A stretch of DNA of 11,199 nucleotides. It comes from Verrucomicrobiota bacterium (lineage in GTDB: Bacteria > Chlamydiota > Chlamydiia > Chlamydiales > FEN-1388). The translations under genes were made by a program, and so were the position numbers. Positions 5,747 through 11,199 of the stretch are shown here, one piece after another. Below the pieces are notes generated by a model. It saw only the letters and a list, made by a program, of their open reading frames with translations, did no database searches and was not told where the DNA came from. The stretch covers positions 1 through 11,199 of the forward strand of contig JAFEGS010000600.1 of the NCBI GenBank assembly GCA_018239705.1. Direction: 5' to 3'. Position 1 is the stretch's first letter, and each line of letters begins with the position of its first letter.

Positions 5747-7723
5747 ATGCATAATGAGCCATCTTTTCCAGACCTATCGATGTTGTCCCTCACTTCGACG
5801 TCCCTATCCCTCTCTTCAACTATGTCCACTGTCAGTCTCACTAGCGCATCATCGCCTAAAAACCGCCCAACGCCGACTCTAAAGCGATCGCAACTATTCG
5901 ACCATGTAAACCAGCAGAGTCCAAGTACGCCTATTATGTGGAACTTGCGCTTACCGGATGAGGTCCAAAGAAATCCAACTTTATCGTTTATAGCAGATCT
6001 TCATTGCCTTGATATGAGTGAAGACAACATCTCCGGTTTTCTTTACAGCATTGAGCATGCAAGACCGTCGACTCAAGGGTATTCTCCTGATGCACAGACA
6101 AATATCGCTCTTTTTGTAGCCGCAAGAAAAATTCTTGAACAGGTACTGCCCACTTCCTTAAAACGTCCTCAAAAAGCGCTTTTTTATACTTCGCATCTTT
6201 TTTTTAGGGCAAATAAAGAGATATTTGAAGAGGGTTTTCACATTAAAAACTTCATAGAAAGTGCAACTGAAGCCTTAGAAATTTCAAAAGAAGAGACCTT
6301 AGGCTGTTTTGTCCGTTATATTAAAAATTGTATCCATTTAAGTGGCCAAACTGGGCCTCTCCTGCTCGAAGCCGCTATAAAAAATTTCTGCATCGTTGAA
6401 GGATGGTATGACTGGCTTTCCTTGTTTCTACAACCAGCAGATGACGCCTCGAACGATTTTCCCCTCTACATGACCTTCATGCCCATTTTCTTGAACGCCT
6501 GTGACAAAAATGAGATAAAAAAAGGGAGTGTCTCTGCCAAAGCATACCAAAAACAGCTTCAAATCATGCAAATGCATGCCGATTATTGGCTCCCAAAAGA
6601 TATCATCGTGCAGGAAGACGGGATCCATCTTCAATACTACGCCCTCTGTCTTGCCCATTACATGGTTACGCATCAACCGCATAATTTTTCGCTCGTAAAT
6701 TCCTGTGTAACAAATAAAAGCTTCCCACCAATTCACTACGATGCCTCGAGCAAAGATATCTATATTGTATCAGGTGATCAGCCCATCGTGGATAAGGAAA
6801 TGGAAGCCAAAATCAGAACCGCCGTACAACTCCCCTTTTCACTCGAACAGCCCCCAAGTCTGGTTACGCTGACAACGTATACGTATGGTCGCGAACTGCG
6901 TGAGAGCGCAGAGGTGCACCAAAAGCTTACAGGCAAGCGCGGGATCTGGCCAATGCTGAGCAGCGGCCTCTACACAACAAAGAATCAAATTCAGAAATTT
7001 ACTCTTCTGACCCCGCACGGAAGTACGCTTCACTCCTGTATAAACAACGGAAACCAGCTTTCAATAAAAGAAATACTTACCATTGCCGAGGACCTCGCGT
7101 ATGGTCTTGAGTGCCTGCACAAGAATATGTTTATTCATGGGATGATTGATACCAAGCACGCGGTTATACGGGAGACAGAGACAAACCAGATAGTGGCCGG
7201 TTGGATTGATTTTAGACTTAGTAGAAAGAACCACTCCACCCCATTTGAAAAAGGATACTACGGTTCGCACCTCTACACATCCCCAGAGATCTTCGGCAAA
7301 AAAAATTGGCCTTGCGAAAATAATGAATTTACTGGCCATATGCAAAGCAATGTTGATATGAAATGCGACGATGATCCCCTTATTGACCTGTATAAAGCAG
7401 ATATTTGGGCCTTTGGGCAGCTCCTCTTTGAACTGCGCTTCAGACAGCTGCCTCCATGGACTCAGCACATCACTAGCTGCTACTCAAATAACGAGCCAAG
7501 CTTCATAATGTTCAGTGAAGCAAAGCGAGAATTTTTCAAGGAGCATAATGAGTGGGTACAAAAACCAATGGAGGTGCTTGTTACCACGAAAAAACGAGAG
7601 CCTCTCTCCTCTCATGAACAGCTCGACTATCTCATCTACAGCATGCTGCAGATTGTTTTTGATCTACGTCCCAACATAACTGAAATCAAAGAAACAATTC
7701 GAACAATCAAGAACTACCTATGA
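5747..7723 (+). CDS. Pseudokinase A: unknown N-terminal region plus degenerate protein kinase domain
   Basis: An unrecognised 658-residue protein. Residues 1-65 are rich in Ser, Thr and Pro and look disordered. Residues about 75-330 are mainly helical and match no family I know, but recur in the next gene. Residues about 360-658 follow a protein-kinase fold: AEVHQKL (helix C with Glu389), AEDLAYGLECLH (447-458), IHGMID (463-468) where active kinases have HRDLK, IDFRLSR (487-493) at the DFG site, LYTSPEIF (509-516) at APE, ADIWAFGQLLFEL (551-563) and the late Arg641. The catalytic HRD Asp is replaced by Met, the downstream Asn is missing, and no VAIK Lys or glycine loop is visible, so catalysis is unlikely. 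A 20-residue acidic insert lies between APE and ADIW. The start lies 14 nt after icd, with a poor ribosome site. A secreted effector or scaffold are both possible. Confidence 0.85.
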   Translation: MHNEPSFPDLSMLSLTSTSLSLSSTMSTVSLTSASSPKNRPTPTLKRSQLFDHVNQQSPSTPIMWNLRLPDEVQRNPTLSFIADLHCLDMSEDNISGFLYSIEHARPSTQGYSPDAQTNIALFVAARKILEQVLPTSLKRPQKALFYTSHLFFRANKEIFEEGFHIKNFIESATEALEISKEETLGCFVRYIKNCIHLSGQTGPLLLEAAIKNFCIVEGWYDWLSLFLQPADDASNDFPLYMTFMPIFLNACDKNEIKKGSVSAKAYQKQLQIMQMHADYWLPKDIIVQEDGIHLQYYALCLAHYMVTHQPHNFSLVNSCVTNKSFPPIHYDASSKDIYIVSGDQPIVDKEMEAKIRTAVQLPFSLEQPPSLVTLTTYTYGRELRESAEVHQKLTGKRGIWPMLSSGLYTTKNQIQKFTLLTPHGSTLHSCINNGNQLSIKEILTIAEDLAYGLECLHKNMFIHGMIDTKHAVIRETETNQIVAGWIDFRLSRKNHSTPFEKGYYGSHLYTSPEIFGKKNWPCENNEFTGHMQSNVDMKCDDDPLIDLYKADIWAFGQLLFELRFRQLPPWTQHITSCYSNNEPSFIMFSEAKREFFKEHNEWVQKPMEVLVTTKKREPLSSHEQLDYLIYSMLQIVFDLRPNITEIKETIRTIKNYL

Positions 7724-9555
7724 ACACTCTTCCGCCGCTATGGGGGCTGACAGAAACACGTGGTAGTACCGAAGAGAGCCTCTCTTCACCTCGACGCCGG
7801 TCCTTTATGTATAATCGCATTAATAGCATGCAGGAGCATGAAGAGATCAGGTGGTTTGGCTTAGTCGTAGAGGCTCAAGGAAAAGATGCAAAGCTGCGCT
7901 GGATAGGCGATCTACCGGAGCTTGCGCTGAGTGAGAATCAGATCAGCGGGTTTTTCCTAGAAATTGAAAAACTGATGGGCACTCTTGACTATGATCCAGC
8001 TGCGCAAAAATATGTCTTTCACTTTGTAGAAGCAAAACGGACGATCGAATTATACGGACCGCAAAACAGCCCGCTGACTCTTCACATGCTTTTACAGGCC
8101 TCATATTACCTCTTTTCACTGTATGAAAAGCCACAGCTATCACCTTTCTTAACTCTTATGAGCAAGGCTTTATCAATAACTGAAGAAGAGAGCCTTTCTC
8201 TCTTTTTTCACTATATTAAAAAATGCTCTGGAACACTCCCTATAAGGCCTTTTGTGAGAGAGCTTGCGCATATTGAAGCGCGATGCGACTGGCTTGCTCT
8301 TTTTTTGAAATACTGTGGAGGGGACACACTGCGAGACACCGCTCTCTTCCCCCCCCTCGCAGCTGCTTTAGAAGAGGCAGGTGCATCACAAGAGCTCGAA
8401 CCACATCTTTTTACATACAGGGTAATCAGACGCTACCAACAAATACGTCAGGCTGAGCGTTTGCATGATATCCTTTTAGGATCAAAAGGTGAGCTATCCC
8501 CTTCTGCCCTCTCTTTCAAAGCTATGACTCTCGCCCACCACATCGTGAGCACAGAGCATCGTATCTTCTCCCTACGTAATTTCGTCGTAAAAAGTACCCT
8601 CTTTTCACATATTAACCTCCACCACAACGCAATCTCCGGGGATACCTATATCTTAGCAAAATATAAAACTCCCTTTGTCACCAACCCATCAATGATGCAC
8701 ACATCGCGAATAAACCTTCGCCTGCCCTCTCTACTCACTGCAAAATCGACTTCAGTCTACATAAAGAATAGCAGGAGATGCCAAGACCTCATCGAATTGC
8801 GCTATGGCGCAGAAGTACATCAACAGCTTACCGGCCATCGAGGTATCTGGCCGCTGCTCAGCAGCTGCCTTTATGAAAGAAAAAGTGTAAATAAAATTTT
8901 AACCATCACACCTGCTGCAGATTCTCTTCATGATGTCATCGAGTTGCACTCAGCACTCTCATTCAGTGACACCCTTCTTATAGCTGAAGATCTTGCATAC
9001 GGCCTCGAGTATCTCCACACTCGTAAACTGATCCATGGAAAAATAGACCTCGAAAGTGCGCTACTGAGCGACGAGACCTGTACTGAGAAGAGAGCTGGTT
9101 GGGCAAATTTCGAGCTCACGCGTCAAGCTCAGCCCAATCTATTCAAAAATAGATCATATGGATCACGGCTCTACACTGCCCCTGAACTCTTCTTTCTAGA
9201 AGGCACGTCCATCGACCCCTATAAAGCAGATATTTGGGCTATGGGCCAAGTACTCTTTTTACTCTGGTCACACAAAGTTCCCGCTCCTTGGACTAAGGCC
9301 GTCTACGATGAACATGTCGACGAGGCCCAATTTATAACCAGCCATAAAGAGACCATACTCGATCATCGTAACGATCTACTTGTTGGCTATAATACTGCGA
9401 AAGAGGAATTTGATCTTCTCATATGCAGCATGCTATCTATCCAAGCCCACGCGCGTCCCTGCGCGACACAAGTCCGTGAAAGAATTGGGGAAATCAAGCA
9501 GAAGGCTAATTTTGAGCCAATAAATGGGGAGGCTATAGCCTGTACTGGGAGCTAG
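7720..9555 (+). CDS. Pseudokinase B: paralogue of the preceding gene
   Basis: A 611-residue paralogue of pseudokinase A, translated from an ATG overlapping its stop (ATGA), so the two are probably translationally coupled. It lacks A's long Ser/Thr-rich start but shares the helical region: QISGFFLEIE against NISGFLYSIE, and CDWLALFLK against YDWLSLFLQ. In its kinase-like part, SVYIKN holds a candidate VAIK Lys349 and AEVHQQL gives Glu365. The catalytic site is IHGKID (438-443), with Lys for the HRD Asp, and the DFG site reads ANFELTR (462-468), with both Asp and Gly lost. YTAPELF (485-491), KADIWAMGQVLF (502-513) and ARP (578-580) are intact. It may bind nucleotide through Lys349 but should not phosphorylate by the usual mechanism. 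Its last 41 codons overlap lpxK on the opposite strand. Function unknown. Confidence 0.87.
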   Translation: MNTLPPLWGLTETRGSTEESLSSPRRRSFMYNRINSMQEHEEIRWFGLVVEAQGKDAKLRWIGDLPELALSENQISGFFLEIEKLMGTLDYDPAAQKYVFHFVEAKRTIELYGPQNSPLTLHMLLQASYYLFSLYEKPQLSPFLTLMSKALSITEEESLSLFFHYIKKCSGTLPIRPFVRELAHIEARCDWLALFLKYCGGDTLRDTALFPPLAAALEEAGASQELEPHLFTYRVIRRYQQIRQAERLHDILLGSKGELSPSALSFKAMTLAHHIVSTEHRIFSLRNFVVKSTLFSHINLHHNAISGDTYILAKYKTPFVTNPSMMHTSRINLRLPSLLTAKSTSVYIKNSRRCQDLIELRYGAEVHQQLTGHRGIWPLLSSCLYERKSVNKILTITPAADSLHDVIELHSALSFSDTLLIAEDLAYGLEYLHTRKLIHGKIDLESALLSDETCTEKRAGWANFELTRQAQPNLFKNRSYGSRLYTAPELFFLEGTSIDPYKADIWAMGQVLFLLWSHKVPAPWTKAVYDEHVDEAQFITSHKETILDHRNDLLVGYNTAKEEFDLLICSMLSIQAHARPCATQVRERIGEIKQKANFEPINGEAIACTGS

Positions 9556-10500
9556 TTTTACAAGATCTTTTTCTGTGCAGAGAAGGGCTGTAGCCCCCTG
9601 CTCTTTCATCCTCTTTGCAAACTCTGCAAGAGAATCTTGCCTTGCCGCTTCATGATCTCCAAGCGCGAGCGTCTGTAGCACATGCAGCCCTAAGCTTTCT
9701 ACCGATTGCACAAACTGCTCAGGCTTTCCAATGCCACAAAAAAGGCCAACACTTGTGCCTGAAGGCAGCTGCTGCTCTCGATCAACGATATCGAAAATCC
9801 CATCGTACTGTAGCGTCGCTTTCATTATTGGAGCTTGCGAATAGATGCGAAGCTTACTCTCTATTTCAGTTGTATCTTGATCTGCACCATTTCGACAATG
9901 GATAACGATATAATCTGCTTTTTTTAATTGAGTCAAAGGCTCTCGAAGAGTGCCTCTTGGAAGAAGGTAGCCATATCCAAAGGGGTTCATGCTATCAATA
10001 ATCACGATGTGGACATCACTATGAATGGCAAGATGCTGCAGCCCATCGTCGATAATCAGCACCTGAGCGCCTTTTTGGAAGGCCGCTTGCGCAGCAGCGA
10101 GCTTCTTTTTTGCAACCCAGACCATCGCCTCAGGCACATGTCTTGCTACAACACGAGCCTCGTCTCCTACCAAGCTCCAATCCGTTTCGGCTGACAGTTG
10201 CACGGGAGCGCGGGCTTTGGCCTTGTAGCTACGCAAAATGACTGCGCACTTTTGAGCCGCAAACTGTTTTGCCAAGTAGATTGCAAGAGGGGTCTTTCCG
10301 GTACCGCCTGCCACAATATTGCCCACGCTAATGGTAAGACAGGGGAAGCGATAGCTCTTTTCTATTCCGAGTGTATAGAGATGACGCCGCAAAAAAACGC
10401 TCACTCCATAAAGACAGCTTAGGAGCCAAAGAAGCTGCCTTACACAGGCAAAGAACATTCCTTTTCGCTTGCCGGAGATGATGTCAAAGAATATGCGCAT
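9433..10500 (-). CDS. lpxK: Tetraacyldisaccharide 4'-kinase (lipid A 4'-kinase)
   Basis: A membrane-associated kinase that adds the 4'-phosphate to the lipid A disaccharide, using ATP. An N-terminal hydrophobic helix (about 17-37, LLWLLSCLYG) is followed by SVGNIVAGGTGKTP (58-71), the family's P-loop. Next come VGDEARVVA (111-119), the catalytic LIIDDGLQH (148-156) with the Asp pair at 151-152, LLPRGTLREPL (179-189) and CTEKDLVKL (308-316). At 355 residues it is slightly longer than E. coli LpxK (328). One deviation is RSYK at 90-93 where relatives usually read RGYG. The start codon has no clear ribosome site and lies inside the end of gmhA, suggesting coupled translation; the N-terminus to LYG has the length expected from E. 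coli, which supports this start. The last ~40 codons overlap pseudokinase B, and the final ~18 residues look like an extension past the conserved core. Confidence 0.94.
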   Translation of the reverse strand: MRIFFDIISGKRKGMFFACVRQLLWLLSCLYGVSVFLRRHLYTLGIEKSYRFPCLTISVGNIVAGGTGKTPLAIYLAKQFAAQKCAVILRSYKAKARAPVQLSAETDWSLVGDEARVVARHVPEAMVWVAKKKLAAAQAAFQKGAQVLIIDDGLQHLAIHSDVHIVIIDSMNPFGYGYLLPRGTLREPLTQLKKADYIVIHCRNGADQDTTEIESKLRIYSQAPIMKATLQYDGIFDIVDREQQLPSGTSVGLFCGIGKPEQFVQSVESLGLHVLQTLALGDHEAARQDSLAEFAKRMKEQGATALLCTEKDLVKLAPSTGYSLPIYWLKISLLLDFPNSFTDLCRAGTRVGLDR

Positions 10501-11096
10501 TGTGATTCATGAGTGTAAAAAAGCTCTACTTCCATGAGCTCGATAATGATATGGATGGCAGCCATATGGGCTTCCTGAATGCGATCTGAAGTGGTAAACT
10601 GGGTAATAACCATCTCGAAATCGGCAACATTTTTCAACACGCCGCCATTTTTGCCTAAAAAGGACACTGTCTTCAGCCCCAGCTCCTTTGCTCTTGTGAA
10701 GGCATTGACCATATTGGGAGAATTTCCGCTTGTGGTAAGGCCTATGAAGACATCGTCTGGTTTGCCAAATGCCTCGACACCTCGAGCAAAGACGGCGTCA
10801 TAGCCAAGATCATTTGCCGTACAGGTAAGATGGCCCGGCTCAGAAAGTACAATGGCCGGAAGCGCCCTACGTTTGGCACGAAACACACCGGTAAGCTCCT
10901 CGGCAAAGTGAGCGCCATCGCACAAACTGCCTCCATTTCCCGCGATAATAATTTTATTACCACGAGAAAAGGTTGTGGCCAAAAGGTGTGCAACATTTTC
11001 AATAAAAGAGAGATTGCTCTCTTCTTTGAGCTGCTCGATGGCCCTGACTGCATCATCGATGGAACATGTAAGTCTGTCGCGCAAAAATTTCTGCAT
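10440..11096 (-). CDS. gmhA: Sedoheptulose-7-phosphate isomerase (phosphoheptose isomerase)
   Basis: A cytoplasmic enzyme converting D-sedoheptulose 7-phosphate to D-glycero-D-manno-heptose 7-phosphate, the first step to ADP-heptose for LPS inner core. It is a single SIS domain that aligns with E. coli GmhA nearly end to end: AGNGGSLCDGAHFAEELTG (52-70), TTSGNSPN (121-128), LGKNGG (147-152) and DRIQEAHMAAIHII (171-184). The zinc and catalytic residues of the E. coli enzyme correspond to His63, Glu67, Gln174 and His182, all present. The usual C-terminal helix ends near residue 193; about 25 residues follow (THESQCAYSLTSSP and on) that the family lacks and that overlap the start of lpxK. No good ribosome site precedes the ATG. 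DiaA-like SIS proteins are an alternative, but the conserved zinc site and the HFAEELTG block favour GmhA. Confidence 0.9.
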   Translation of the reverse strand: MQKFLRDRLTCSIDDAVRAIEQLKEESNLSFIENVAHLLATTFSRGNKIIIAGNGGSLCDGAHFAEELTGVFRAKRRALPAIVLSEPGHLTCTANDLGYDAVFARGVEAFGKPDDVFIGLTTSGNSPNMVNAFTRAKELGLKTVSFLGKNGGVLKNVADFEMVITQFTTSDRIQEAHMAAIHIIIELMEVELFYTHESQCAYSLTSSPASEKECSLPV

Positions 11097-11142
11097 TTCT
11101 TTTGTAGCACTATAATGGGTGAAGAGTTACAAAGCATGATAC

Positions 11143-11178
11143 TGAAAGAAGATCTTTCATTCAAGGAAAGTTTTTTTT
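11143..11178 (+). terminator. Weak T-tailed hairpin upstream of gmhA
   Basis: On the plus strand CTTTC (11154-11158) and GAAAG (11166-11170) can pair around a 7-nt loop, directly followed by eight T (11171-11178). An alternative, perfect 7-bp hairpin TGAAAGA/TCTTTCA (11143-11149 and 11153-11159) competes for the same bases. The form is that of a weak intrinsic terminator, yet no plus-strand gene precedes it in this window, so it may instead act in the gmhA leader or be chance. Confidence 0.2.
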
Positions 11179-11199
11179 ATAAATTTGGGGAAAATTAAT

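Noticed and set aside
9615..10422. Several plus-strand open frames across 9615-10422.
   Set aside because: They are shadows of lpxK on the opposite strand, whose motifs are unmistakable.
10742..11164. A 140-codon minus-strand frame overlapping gmhA, and an opposing 122-codon plus-strand frame at the right edge.
   Set aside because: Both lie in other frames over the conserved gmhA sequence and have no recognisable features; the GmhA frame contains every family motif.

Overview
The window comes from a member of the phylum Chlamydiota, most likely one of the environmental (amoeba-associated) families and not Chlamydiaceae. The first ~115 bases, read on the minus strand, are the 5' end of a 16S rRNA gene with the chlamydial form of the start (GAATTTGATCTTGGTTCAG) and the chlamydial block TTTAGTGGCGGAAGGGTTAG. 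An isocitrate dehydrogenase and a sedoheptulose-7-phosphate isomerase are also present. As generally understood, Chlamydiaceae lack the first, having a truncated TCA cycle, and make a heptose-free LPS. Together these point to a metabolically fuller chlamydia. I cannot name the species.

Layout. Positions 1-404 hold the 5' end of 16S rRNA (minus strand, running off the left edge), with a leader containing a UUCG-capped hairpin, a candidate promoter with a perfect TTGACA box, and a compact set of nested inverted repeats whose core resembles a XerCD dif site. Positions 405-1676 (minus) encode an NhaD-type Na+/H+ antiporter. Divergent from it, 1798-2466 (plus) encodes an unrecognised two-helix membrane protein. 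Then 2608-3045 (minus) encodes a small protein with a Lys/His/Ser-rich tail, followed by a clear intrinsic terminator. Positions 3165-4160 (minus) encode the SIS-CBS-CBS arabinose-5-phosphate isomerase KpsF/KdsD.

From 4263 a plus-strand cluster begins: a Thermus/Rickettsia-type isocitrate dehydrogenase with a C-terminal extension, 14 nt later a 658-residue pseudokinase, and then, with a 4-bp ATGA overlap, a paralogous 611-residue pseudokinase. Its last 123 bp overlap, tail to tail, the end of lpxK (9433-10500, minus). The start of lpxK in turn overlaps the end of gmhA (10440-11096, minus) by 61 bp.

How the genes fit together. Three genes serve LPS: kpsF (first committed step to Kdo), lpxK (lipid A 4'-kinase) and gmhA (first step to heptose). 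The least explained part is the tandem pair of pseudokinases. Each has a long, mostly helical N-terminal region that I do not recognise, joined to a protein-kinase-like C-terminal domain. Both have replaced the catalytic HRD Asp in the same HGxID pattern, yet differ in which other kinase residues they keep. They are the best candidates for an undescribed function here.
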